From Streptomyces antarcticus (lineage in GTDB: Bacteria > Actinomycetota > Actinomycetes > Streptomycetales > Streptomycetaceae): a stretch of DNA of 64,000 nt. The DNA lies in NCBI RefSeq assembly GCF_026627255.1, contig NZ_JAPNLM010000008.1, positions 62,001-126,000 on the forward strand. The letters are read 5' to 3'. Of the stretch, positions 16,932 to 24,866 are shown piece after piece. The position numbers were made by a program, and so were the translations under genes. The stretch's first letter is position 1, and the number at the start of each line of letters is the position of its first letter. The notes under the pieces were generated by a model that searched no databases, was not told the origin of the DNA, and saw only the letters and a list, made by a program, of their open reading frames with translations.

Positions 16932-17029
16932 AAGTTGAAACTTTCCGTCTTCAAGATGCGGCAGGAAGGATGGGCATCAGCTGGTGGCACGAGACCCGTG
17001 ATCGCGCCATGGTCCCAGACGCGATCGGG

Positions 17030-17914
17030 TCAGATGACAGGTGGTCGGCCCAACCGGGTCAACCGCCAGACCGTCCGCCATCGCATGGGGCGGCGGGGGC
17101 CGCAGGGAGTGGTCCACCCCTCGCGGAATCCGCCGAACCAGGCCTTCAGCGCGGGCGCCGACGGCCTGCGGACGAGGGTCAGCAGGAGCCAGACCCCCAG
17201 GTAGACGGGGACCAGCGGGGCAGGCAGGTTGCGGCGGGCGAGCCACACCCGGTTACGAGCCACCATACGGTGGTAGACGGCGTGCCGGGAGGGGGACGTG
17301 GTGGGGTGCAGCAGCACCATGTCCGCCCGGTAGTCGATCAGCCACCCCGCGTCGAGCGCCCGCCAGGCCAGGTCCGTCTCCTCGTGCGCGTAGAAGAACT
17401 CCCCGGGAAGGGGTCCGACCTGCTCGAACACCGAGGTGCGGACCGCGTTGGCGCCGCCGAGGAAGGTGGTCACGCGCGAGGAGCGCATCGGGTCCGAGGC
17501 CCGCAGCCGCGGCACGTGCCGGCGCTGTGTGACACCGGTCTCCGGATCGGCGATCCGGAAGCTGACGATGCCGAGCGCCGGATCCTCCGTGAAGGCCTGG
17601 CGGCACAGCTCGGCGGTGTCGGTGCGCTCCAGCAGCCCGTCGTCGTCGAGGAAGAGCAGGGCGTCCACGTCGCTGCCGCCGGGGCCGAAGGCCTCGATGC
17701 CGACGTTGCGGCCGCCCGGAATGCCCAGGTTCTCGGGCAGGGCCACCGTACGGACGCCCTCGGGCAGCCCGGTGACCTCCACGCCCTGGCCCACCACGAC
17801 GACCTCGACGGGGGCGCCGTCCTGGCGGGCCACCGAGTCGACGAGCGCCTTGAGGTCGTCGGGCCGGTTGCCCATGGTGATGATCACGGCGCCCAGCCGC
17901 ATCGGGGTGCTCAC
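17030..17914 (-). CDS. Family 2 glycosyltransferase
   Basis: A 294-residue GT-A glycosyltransferase, probably cytoplasmic and membrane-associated. The nucleotide-binding opening is AVIITMGNRPDDLKALVDSV, and the metal DxD region is LLFLDDDG. The acceptor/base region is FFYAHEETDLAWRA (ED-like EETD), with a hydrophobic VPVYLGVWLLLTLV segment near the C-terminus. This layout matches rhamnosyl/galactofuranosyl-type GT2s. The GTG at 17914 overlaps the upstream phosphotransferase stop (GTGA). Its sugar donor is unknown. Within the module it would decorate or extend the polyol-phosphate product before export. Confidence 0.88.
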   Translation of the reverse strand: MSTPMRLGAVIITMGNRPDDLKALVDSVARQDGAPVEVVVVGQGVEVTGLPEGVRTVALPENLGIPGGRNVGIEAFGPGGSDVDALLFLDDDGLLERTDTAELCRQAFTEDPALGIVSFRIADPETGVTQRRHVPRLRASDPMRSSRVTTFLGGANAVRTSVFEQVGPLPGEFFYAHEETDLAWRALDAGWLIDYRADMVLLHPTTSPSRHAVYHRMVARNRVWLARRNLPAPLVPVYLGVWLLLTLVRRPSAPALKAWFGGFREGWTTPCGPRRPMRWRTVWRLTRLGRPPVI

Positions 17915-18690
17915 TTGAGCCTGCTGGAGGCCAGGACGGACACGAGGTGCAGCACCGTCTGCAGCACAGCGATGCCGGCCAGTACGGCGACACCCAGCCG
18001 GGAGAAGTACAGGTCGCCGCGCATCTGGTCCAGGACGGCCAGCACCAGGATGAGCAGGGACGCCTCGATGCCGAGGACGAGGCGGTGGAACTTCAGCGCG
18101 GCCGCGGCCCGGCGGGCGAGCGCCATGCCGGAGGAGCGCGGTTCGGCCGCCGCGTCCTGGACCACGGGCTTCCCGGCCTGGTGGCGGGCGACGCCGACCA
18201 GATCGGTCTCGGCCTTGATCAGGATCGCGCCGAGCGCCGCGAGGGTGCCCAGGAAGGCCCACAGCCAGTCGATCCGCCCGCTGCCCCACAGGTCGGAGGC
18301 GCGCAGGCCGAAGCCGACGAGGACCGCGGCGTCGCACAGGTAGGCGCCGACCCGGTCCAGGTAGACGCCGGAGAGCGAGTACTGCTTCTTCCAGCGGGCG
18401 ACCTCGCCGTCGACGCAGTCGAGCAGCAGGTACATCTGCACCGCCACCACGCCGAGGACCGCGCCCCAGACACCGGGGATGAGCAGGGCCGGGAGGGCGA
18501 GGACGCCGGCGAGGGTCATCACGTAGGTCAGCTGGTTCGGCGTGACCCGGGTGGTGACCAGGAGGCGGGTGATGCGCAGGGAGATCTCGCGCATGTAGAG
18601 GCGCCCGCCCCAGTGCTCGCCGCTGACCCGGTCCTTGACGCCCGCCGGGTGCACGACGGGCCGGAGTTCAGCTACGGATGGTCTTGGCAT
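17911..18690 (-). CDS. CDP-alcohol phosphatidyltransferase-like membrane protein, last Asp missing
   Basis: A 259-residue integral membrane protein with the CDP-alcohol phosphotransferase motif LLDCVDGEVARWKKQYSLSG followed by VYLDRVGAYLCD. The family consensus D-x2-DG-x2-AR-x8-G-x3-D-x3-D is kept except that the final position, the proposed catalytic base, is Ala (DRVGA); the next Asp is four residues later. It has about six membrane helices. The ATG at 18690 overlaps the dehydrogenase gene by 23 bp. It may be a variant enzyme using another base, a scaffold or substrate-binding paralogue, or inactive. The second family member in this operon keeps all Asp residues. Confidence 0.88.
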   Translation of the reverse strand: MPRPSVAELRPVVHPAGVKDRVSGEHWGGRLYMREISLRITRLLVTTRVTPNQLTYVMTLAGVLALPALLIPGVWGAVLGVVAVQMYLLLDCVDGEVARWKKQYSLSGVYLDRVGAYLCDAAVLVGFGLRASDLWGSGRIDWLWAFLGTLAALGAILIKAETDLVGVARHQAGKPVVQDAAAEPRSSGMALARRAAAALKFHRLVLGIEASLLILVLAVLDQMRGDLYFSRLGVAVLAGIAVLQTVLHLVSVLASSRLK

Positions 18691-19729
18691 AGTCGGCGTA
18701 AGCGTCCCTGATCTCGGCGGCGGACAGGTTGAGGTGCTCCAGGATCGTGAAGCGTCCCGGGCGGGTCTGGGGGGCGTAGTCGACGGCGGCGACGAACTCG
18801 TCGACGCTGAAGCCGATCTCCTCGGGCGACACCGGCAGACCGTGGCGGCGCAGCACCTCCACGAAGAGGCCCGACTGCTGTTCGGCGCCGCGCAGGTGCA
18901 TGGCGAAGGCGGCTCCGAGGCCGACCTGCTCGCCGTGCAGCGCGGAGCGTCCCGGGTACAGCAGGTCGAAGGCGTGGCTGATCTCGTGGCAGGCGCCGGA
19001 CGACGGGCGGGTGTCGCCGCTGATCGACATGGCGATGCCGGAGAGGACCAGGCCCTCGGAGAGCACGGTGAGGAACTCGTCGTCGCCGCAGCCGCCGGGG
19101 TGGCGCAGCACGGACTCGCCGGCGGTGCGGGCCATCGCGGCGGCGAGGCCGTCGACGGGCTCGTCGTTGAGCCGGTGCGAGAGCTCCCAGTCGGCGATCG
19201 CCGAGATGTTGGAGATGACGTCGCCGATGCCCGCGCGGATGAACCGCACCGGGGCGTCCTTGATCACGTCGAGGTCGATCACCATGGCGATCGGCGTCGG
19301 CACGCCGTAGGAGCCGCGGCCGTTGTCGTTGTCCAGGATGGACACCGGCGAGCAGATACCGTCGTGCGAGAGGTTGGTGGCGACGGCCACCATGGGCAGT
19401 CCGACCCGCGCCGCGGCGTACTTGGCCACGTCGATGATCTTGCCGCCGCCCAGGCCCACGACGGCGTCGTAGCGGCGGCCCTTTATGTCGTCGGCCAGCT
19501 TGACGGCGGAGTCGATGGTGCCGTCGACGACCGGGTACCAGTCGGCGTGCGGCAGCACGGGCTCCAGCTTGGCGCGCAGCGCCACGCCGGAGCCGCCGCT
19601 GATCGCGATCGCCAGCTTGCCCGACGCGGAGATCCGCTGGTCGGCCAGGAGGCCGGCCAGGTCGTCCATGGCGCCGCGGCTGATGTCGACGACGACCGGC
19701 GAGGGGATCAGCCGGGTCAGTACTGGCAT
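18668..19729 (-). CDS. Glycerol-1-phosphate dehydrogenase-like (EgsA/AraM) enzyme
   Basis: A 353-residue metal-dependent alcohol dehydrogenase of the glycerol-1-phosphate/arabinitol-1-phosphate branch, related to dehydroquinate synthase. It has the NAD(P)-binding VVGLGGGKIIDVAKYAA and NLSHDGICSPVS, and the metal ligands are in GIGDVISN, CHEISHAFD and LHGEQVGLG (Asp and two His). Such enzymes reduce a ketose phosphate such as dihydroxyacetone phosphate to a 1-phospho-polyol. The ATG at 19729 overlaps the nucleotidyltransferase stop by 13 bp. In this operon it plausibly provides the phosphorylated polyol that is then CTP-activated. The exact substrate is inferred. Confidence 0.88.
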   Translation of the reverse strand: MPVLTRLIPSPVVVDISRGAMDDLAGLLADQRISASGKLAIAISGGSGVALRAKLEPVLPHADWYPVVDGTIDSAVKLADDIKGRRYDAVVGLGGGKIIDVAKYAAARVGLPMVAVATNLSHDGICSPVSILDNDNGRGSYGVPTPIAMVIDLDVIKDAPVRFIRAGIGDVISNISAIADWELSHRLNDEPVDGLAAAMARTAGESVLRHPGGCGDDEFLTVLSEGLVLSGIAMSISGDTRPSSGACHEISHAFDLLYPGRSALHGEQVGLGAAFAMHLRGAEQQSGLFVEVLRRHGLPVSPEEIGFSVDEFVAAVDYAPQTRPGRFTILEHLNLSAAEIRDAYADYAKTIRS

Positions 19730-20469
19730 GCGATCGTCCGGCCCTTGGCGAGGTCGTCGTGGTTGTCGATCTCGACCCACTTGACGTCGCCGATGGGGGC
19801 CACGTCGATCGTGAAACCGTCGTTGACGAGCTGCTGGTAGCCGTCCTCGTAGTAGAGGTCGGGGTCGCGCTCGAAGGTGGTCTTCAGCGCCTCGGCCAGC
19901 TGCTCGGCGGCCTCGGGCTCGATGAGCGTGACGCCGATGTACTCGCCCGTCGCGTCGGCCGGGTCCATCAGCTTGGTGATCTTCCGCACGCCCTCGCCGT
20001 CGGCGGTGACGACCTTCATCTCCTCGTCGGCCAGGCTCTTGACCGTGTCGAGGGCGAGGATGATCTTCTTGCCGTCGCCGCGGGCGGCGAGCAGGGTCTT
20101 CTCGACGGAGACCGGGTGGACGGTGTCGCCGTTGGCGAGGATCACGCCCTGCCCCAGGACGTCACGCGCGCACCACAGGGAGTAGGCGTTGTTCCACTCC
20201 TCGGCCTTGTCGTTGTCGATCAGCGTGATCTTGACGCCGTACTTGGCCTCCAGCGCCTCGCGGCGCTCGTAGACGGCCTCCTTGCGGTAGCCGACGACGA
20301 CGGCGACCTCGGTGAGGCCGACCGCGGCGAAGTTGCCGAGCGTCAGGTCGAGGACCGTGATGCTCTCCTCGTCGCCTTCGGGGCCGACGGGCACGAGGGC
20401 CTTGGGCAGGGTGTCGGTGTAGGGACGCAGACGGCGTCCGGCACCGGCAGCGAGGACAAGGCCGATCAT
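19717..20469 (-). CDS. Sugar/polyol-phosphate nucleotidyltransferase
   Basis: A 250-residue NTP_transferase protein. The pyrophosphorylase opening LAAGAGRRLRPYTDTLPKALVPVG and the metal site ANGDTVHP are intact; a second Asp lies in VEIDNHDDLAKG near the C-terminus. These traits match cytidylyl- or uridylyl-transferases acting on inositol-, choline- or polyol-phosphates. It lies between a CDP-alcohol phosphotransferase (ATGA overlap) and a polyol-phosphate dehydrogenase (13-bp overlap), so a CDP-polyol product is the simplest reading. It resembles the archaeal/thermophile pair in which an inositol-phosphate cytidylyltransferase precedes a CDP-inositol transferase. Confidence 0.87.
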   Translation of the reverse strand: MIGLVLAAGAGRRLRPYTDTLPKALVPVGPEGDEESITVLDLTLGNFAAVGLTEVAVVVGYRKEAVYERREALEAKYGVKITLIDNDKAEEWNNAYSLWCARDVLGQGVILANGDTVHPVSVEKTLLAARGDGKKIILALDTVKSLADEEMKVVTADGEGVRKITKLMDPADATGEYIGVTLIEPEAAEQLAEALKTTFERDPDLYYEDGYQQLVNDGFTIDVAPIGDVKWVEIDNHDDLAKGRTIACQY

Positions 20470-22364
20470 GCTGGTTCTCCTTCGTCGTGTACGGCGGGTG
20501 CTCCGGAGGAGACCCAGAAGCGGATGCTCTCCACGAGCACCACGAGGGCCACGAACACGGCAGTGGCCGTGAGCGCGACGGGGAACGCGTCGCGGGCGAG
20601 GACGGCGGCCAGGACCACGGTCAGCAGGACCCGGCCCTCGTGACCGCCGACCGTCCGCACCAGCCAGTGCGGGGGCGCGCCGGTGCCACCGCGAATCCGG
20701 TACACCGTGTCGTAGTGATGGTAGGCGACCGCCGCGATCAGGCCGAATGCCGCCGGAAGCGCTCCGGGGACGTCCGCCTTCGCGGCGAGGATCAGCACGG
20801 TGGTGTACTCGGCCGCCCGGAAGACGGGCGGGACGAGCCAGTCGAGGGCGCCTGTGAGGGGGCGCGCGACGGCGGCTCCGGCGAGCAGCACGTACAAGAC
20901 GGCGGCGATGATCACCTGACGGCCGCCGAAATCGTAGGCCCAGGCGGTCCAGAGCAGAGCGGCGGAGCCGATCACTGCGGCGGCGATCCCGGCGCCGGGT
21001 GCCATGCGGCCGACGAGCCGGGCCGCGAGCTCGGCCAGCGGGCCCGAGTCGGTGAGGTCGGCGAGGGCCTGGGCGGCCCGGGCCGTCCGCTTGGCCTTGC
21101 GCGTCAGGGAGCGCAGGACGCGGCCGGCGGTGGTGTAGAGGGCGCCGAAGGCACAGCCGACGAGGAGCGCGTAGAAGACGATGCGGGGGGTGGTCAGCGC
21201 GGTCAGGACCGCGATCATCGCCCAGCGCTCGCCGATCGGAAGGATGATCATCCGGCGGAGCCAGACGGTCCAGCCGACGCTGTCGAGCCTGTCGGACAGC
21301 GCGGCCGTGGGGCTCGTGTTCGCGGTGGCGTCGTGGTTGGCCTCGTTGAAGGCGAAGTCGACGACGTGCCGGCAGGTCATGAGGATCATGGCGCCGAGGG
21401 CCAGGGCCCAGACGTCGTCCCCGTTGCGGGCGGCGCCGAGCGCGAGGCCCGCGTAGAAGGAGTACTCCTTCGCCCGGTCGAAGGTGGCGTCGAGCCAGGC
21501 GCCCATCGTCGAGTACTGGAGCGAGTAGCGGGCGAGCTGCCCGTCGGTGCAGTCCAGGACGAACGAGACGAGCAGCAGCACGCCGGCGGTGACGTAGCCC
21601 CAGCGGTCGCCGGTGGCGGCGCAGCCCGCCGCGATCAGGGCGGTGATCAGCGAGGCGGTGGTGACCTGGTTCGGGGTCAGGCCGCGGCGGGCGCACCAGC
21701 GGGCGATGTAGCGCGAGTACGGGCTGACGCAGAAGGTGGTGAAGAAGCCGTCGCGGGACTTGACGGCGGTCCGCAGCCGTACGGCCTCGTCGTCGACGGA
21801 GGCGACGGCGGCGGCGGCCTCGGCGCGCTCCGCCGGGGTCGCGGGCACGGTGGCGACGAGCGTGCCCAGCTCGGGGCGCTGGACGGCAGTGCCGGCGGCC
21901 TCGACCGCGTCGGCGAGGCGGTCCGCGTACGGGTCACGGAGGACCGGGCCGGTCCCGACGGTGGCGCCGGTCCCGACGGTGGCGCTGCCCGTGGCGCCGG
22001 TGGTGGCGTCGACCGTGGCGGTGGCGCCGGTGGTAGCGGTGGTGGCGGTGGCGTCGCCCTCGGCCGTACCCGCGGCGGCAACCGCCCGGTCCAGGGCCGG
22101 GCGGGCGCCCGGCTGGACGGCGAGGGCCCCGGTGACGGCGCAGGCGTCGAAGCGGGGGTCGGTCAGCGCGAGGCGCAGCGCGTGGACGTGCCCGACGAAC
22201 CCGCTGTCGACGACGCCGACCCGCTGGTCGGCGGGTACGCGGGCCAGTACGGCGGCCGCTTCCTCGGGCCCGGTGGCGGGACGGACGTCGAAGCCGAGGG
22301 CGCGCAGCTCGTCCGCGAGCGGTGATCCGGGCACCGGCGGGCCGGTAAGGATGACGGTCGGCAG
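20466..22364 (-). CDS. Multidomain CDP-alcohol phosphotransferase membrane protein, probable CTG start
   Basis: About 632 residues from the chosen start. It has an N-terminal cytoplasmic domain (TGPPVPGSPLADELRALGFD...), a Thr/Ala/Gly low-complexity linker near residues 105-140, then a CDP-alcohol phosphotransferase core with complete motif LLDCTDGQLARYSLQYSTMG, AWLDATFD (here read VLDCTDG), and a further C-terminal multi-helix membrane domain. It probably transfers a phospho-alcohol from a CDP donor to a lipid or polyol. Start: the first standard start in frame, GTG 22334, has no ribosome site, while CTG at 22364 lies 9 bases after AAGGAG and extends a plausible first beta strand (PTVILTGPPVPGS). 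It is first in the polymer operon, and its stop overlaps the nucleotidyltransferase (ATGA). Confidence 0.85.
   Translation of the reverse strand: MPTVILTGPPVPGSPLADELRALGFDVRPATGPEEAAAVLARVPADQRVGVVDSGFVGHVHALRLALTDPRFDACAVTGALAVQPGARPALDRAVAAAGTAEGDATATTATTGATATVDATTGATGSATVGTGATVGTGPVLRDPYADRLADAVEAAGTAVQRPELGTLVATVPATPAERAEAAAAVASVDDEAVRLRTAVKSRDGFFTTFCVSPYSRYIARWCARRGLTPNQVTTASLITALIAAGCAATGDRWGYVTAGVLLLVSFVLDCTDGQLARYSLQYSTMGAWLDATFDRAKEYSFYAGLALGAARNGDDVWALALGAMILMTCRHVVDFAFNEANHDATANTSPTAALSDRLDSVGWTVWLRRMIILPIGERWAMIAVLTALTTPRIVFYALLVGCAFGALYTTAGRVLRSLTRKAKRTARAAQALADLTDSGPLAELAARLVGRMAPGAGIAAAVIGSAALLWTAWAYDFGGRQVIIAAVLYVLLAGAAVARPLTGALDWLVPPVFRAAEYTTVLILAAKADVPGALPAAFGLIAAVAYHHYDTVYRIRGGTGAPPHWLVRTVGGHEGRVLLTVVLAAVLARDAFPVALTATAVFVALVVLVESIRFWVSSGAPAVHDEGEPA
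21955..22072. repeat. GC-rich short-unit repeat coding a Thr/Ala/Gly linker
   Basis: Imperfect iterations of units around GTGGCG, CCGGT and GACGGTGGC inside the phosphotransferase gene encode a run of T, A, G and V residues between the N-terminal domain and the catalytic core. The pattern looks like replication slippage and may vary in length between strains. Confidence 0.6.
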
Positions 22365-22774
22365 ACGAACTCACTCCTTGTAACGAAATCCGAACGCGCG
22401 CCGCGTGGGCGGCGACACGTCGGCAGAGGCTATCGGATGAATGGAAGCAAGGGTTCATCACCCGTTTACGCCCCGATAAGCCGAATATTCCCGGGCCCCG
22501 GGGCCGGGCGGGATCATCATTGACGATCATGCCGAGGGATCACAAACCGCTCCGGTGGTAGCGTGGACGCCGACGCGTACGATCTCCGTACGTACGTCCT
22601 GTACACCACACGGTGACCGAGCGGGAAAGAGGTGGGTTGATGACCGTCGTGAAGGTCGCGGCCATGCGCGGCGAACTCCGGTACATCCCCACTTCCTTCC
22701 GGGCATCCGGCCGGGCCTGATCTCGTACTGACCGATCGGCCCCGTCGGCCGGAGCCCCCGTTCAAGGGTTCACG
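22365..22774. promoter_or_regulatory. Divergent promoter region with a dyad and a possible 26-aa ORF
   Basis: About 410 bp separate the polymer operon (leftward) from the methyltransferase-acetyltransferase gene (rightward). The first part, 22380-22520, is less GC-rich and free of long frames. A 15-bp dyad GTACG-N5-CGTAC sits at 22577-22591 and is followed by GTACG repeats, a plausible repressor site. A short ORF at 22640-22720 is listed separately. Confidence 0.45.
22640..22720 (+). CDS. Possible 26-aa leader or small protein
   Basis: ATG at 22640 preceded by AAGAGGTGGG, ending TGA at 22720; the peptide starts MTVVKVAAMRGELRYIPTSF. It lies 54 bp ahead of the methyltransferase-acetyltransferase gene. 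The ribosome site is good, but codon evidence from 26 residues is thin. It could be a regulatory upstream ORF, an independent microprotein or chance. Confidence 0.3.
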   Translation: MTVVKVAAMRGELRYIPTSFRASGRA

Positions 22775-24145
22775 TTGACCGACACCGACAACACCCGCTC
22801 CACCACCCCTTCCGGCTCCAGATCTCGATCTCGCGAGCCCGGCTCCGGCGGGGCCACCTCCAGCGAGGCCGGCTTCACCGAAGCGCTCCTCACCCTCCAC
22901 GGCGGTCTGCCCCGGCAGGCCCCCGGCTCCGACGCGTCCACCCGGCACCTGCTCTCCCTGTGCGGAACGCTGCCCGGGCGGCCGCGCGTCCTCGACCTGG
23001 GCTGCGGTCCGGGCCGCAGCGCCCTGCTGCTCGCCGCCGAGGCGGGCGGGCACGGCGCCGAGGTGACCGCCGTCGACCTCCACGACGGGTTCCTCGAAGA
23101 GCTCCGTACGGCCGCCGCGGCCCGTGGCCTCGCCGAGCGCGTCCGCACCGTTTCGGCGGACATGGGCACGCTCCCCTTCGAGGACGGCTCCTTCGACCTC
23201 GTCTGGGCCGAGGGCTCCGCCTACGCCATCGGCTTCGACACCGCGCTCGCGCGGTGGAAGCGGCTGCTCGCCCCCGGCGGCACCCTCGTGCTGACCGAGT
23301 GCCAATGGACCGTCGAGGAGCCTTCCGCCGGCGCGCGCGCCTTCTGGGATCCCCAGTACGCGCTGCGCACCACGGCGCGCAACCTCGCGGCGGCCCAGGC
23401 CGCCGGGTACCGGGTGACCGGCGTGCACCAGCTGCCCGACTCCGACTGGGCCGAGTACTACGGCCCGCTCGCGGAGCGGGTCCGCGCCCGCGCCGAGGCC
23501 GGATCCCCCGCGATGGCCGGCTCCCCCGCGATGGAGGCCGCGCTGGCCGCCACCCGCGAGGAGCTCGACGCACGGGCCCGCCACGGGCACGAGTACGGCT
23601 ACACCGGCTACGTCCTGCGCACGGTCACCGCCGGGGACGGTCCCGCCTGGCCCGCCCGGCCGGAGACGGCGGCCGACACCGCCGCCGTGCGGGGCGTCAA
23701 CCTGGCGGCGTTCGGCACTCCGCTCGAGGCGGACCTCGTGGACGCGCTGCGCTCGGACGACGCCTGGATCCCCGGGCTCTCGTACGTCGCCGAGGGCCCG
23801 GACGGGTCGGTGGCCGCGCACGCCCTGCTCACCGCCTGCAAGGTCGACGGCGCCCGTGCGCTGGCGCTCGCGCCGGTGGCGGCCGACCCGGCGCTCCAGC
23901 GCTCGGGAGCGGGCAGCTCGGTCGTACGGGCGCTGCTCGCGGCGGCCAGGGAGCGCGGGGAGTCCCTGGTCCTCGTCCTCGGGCACCCGGACTACTACCA
24001 GCGCTTCGGGTTCGTGCCGGCGTCGCGCTTCGGGATCCGGGCACCCTTCGAGGTCCCCGACGAGGCGATGATGGCCCTCGTGCTGGACGATTCCGTCCCG
24101 GTCCCGGCGGGAACGATCAGCTATCCGGCCCCGTTCGGGGTCTGA
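22775..24145 (+). CDS. Methyltransferase-GNAT acetyltransferase fusion
   Basis: A 456-residue two-domain protein. Residues ~30-285 form a class I SAM-dependent methyltransferase (motif I RVLDLGCGPGRSALLLA, then VTAVDLHD, MGTLPFEDGSFDLVWAEGSAY). Residues ~300-456 form a GNAT-type N-acetyltransferase (VAADPALQRSGAGSSVVRALL acetyl-CoA loop, LGHPDYYQRFGFVPASRFGI). The frame is continuous across the join, so it is a true fusion rather than a sequencing artefact. The TTG start at 22775 has a modest AAGGG upstream. GNATs with the HPxYYxRFGF motif often act on small molecules. The joint substrate is unknown. Confidence 0.85.
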   Translation: MTDTDNTRSTTPSGSRSRSREPGSGGATSSEAGFTEALLTLHGGLPRQAPGSDASTRHLLSLCGTLPGRPRVLDLGCGPGRSALLLAAEAGGHGAEVTAVDLHDGFLEELRTAAAARGLAERVRTVSADMGTLPFEDGSFDLVWAEGSAYAIGFDTALARWKRLLAPGGTLVLTECQWTVEEPSAGARAFWDPQYALRTTARNLAAAQAAGYRVTGVHQLPDSDWAEYYGPLAERVRARAEAGSPAMAGSPAMEAALAATREELDARARHGHEYGYTGYVLRTVTAGDGPAWPARPETAADTAAVRGVNLAAFGTPLEADLVDALRSDDAWIPGLSYVAEGPDGSVAAHALLTACKVDGARALALAPVAADPALQRSGAGSSVVRALLAAARERGESLVLVLGHPDYYQRFGFVPASRFGIRAPFEVPDEAMMALVLDDSVPVPAGTISYPAPFGV

Positions 24146-24239
24146 CGTACCGGGTGCGGACATGCGCGGATCTCCGAAGTGGGGACAAGCCTCTTTTGTA
24201 CGGCAGACTGAAGGCCGGAGTCCGAAGCGAAGGATGGGT

Positions 24240-24839
24240 ATGCCGACCACACCAGCCACCGCCGCGAACAGCGCGTCCAACGGCACCGGTACTCAAGAAG
24301 CGATCATGCTCGAACTGGTCGACGAGGCCGGCAACACCATCGGCACGGCGGAGAAGCTGTCCGCCCATCAGGCGCCCGGCCTGTTGCACCGTGCGTTCTC
24401 GGTGTTCCTCTTCGACGAGCAGGGCCGCCTGCTGCTCCAGCAGCGGGCCCTCGGGAAGTACCACTCGCCCGGTGTCTGGTCGAACACGTGCTGCGGTCAC
24501 CCCTACCCCGGGGAGTCCCCGTTCGCGGCGGCCGCCCGGCGGACCCACGAGGAGCTGGGCCTGTCCCCCTCGCTGCTCGCGGAGGCGGGGACCGTGCGCT
24601 ACAACCACCCGGACCCCGCGTCGGGCCTGGTGGAGCAGGAGTTCAACCACCTGTTCGTGGGGCTGGCCCAGGCCGTGCCGCGGCCGGATCCGGAGGAGGT
24701 CGGCGACACCGCGTTCGTCACCGCCGCCGAGCTGGTGAAGCGCCACGCCGACGTGCCGTTCTCCGCCTGGTTCATGACCGTGCTCGACGCGGCGCGGCCG
24801 GCGATCCGCGAGCTGACCGGGGACGCCGCGGGCTGGTAG
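24240..24839 (+). CDS. idi: Isopentenyl-diphosphate delta-isomerase (type I)
   Basis: A 199-residue Nudix-fold IPP isomerase that interconverts IPP and DMAPP, precursors for the nearby hopanoid pathway. The catalytic Cys is in WSNTCCGHP, the Nudix-like box is GESPFAAAARRTHEELGL, and the active-site Glu is in LVEQEFNHLFVG. The ATG at 24240 has GAAGGA seven bases upstream; an ATG two codons earlier (24234) lacks this spacing. Its presence implies the cell may use it with the MEP pathway to balance C5 units. It is likely monocistronic or follows the fusion gene 94 bp upstream. Confidence 0.95.
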   Translation: MPTTPATAANSASNGTGTQEAIMLELVDEAGNTIGTAEKLSAHQAPGLLHRAFSVFLFDEQGRLLLQQRALGKYHSPGVWSNTCCGHPYPGESPFAAAARRTHEELGLSPSLLAEAGTVRYNHPDPASGLVEQEFNHLFVGLAQAVPRPDPEEVGDTAFVTAAELVKRHADVPFSAWFMTVLDAARPAIRELTGDAAGW

Positions 24840-24866
24840 GCCGCGGGCTCGCCGGCTCCCGGGTGG

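Noticed and set aside
22517..24286. Long minus-strand frame opposite the methyltransferase-GNAT gene
   Set aside because: No domain; mirror of the real gene's codon bias.
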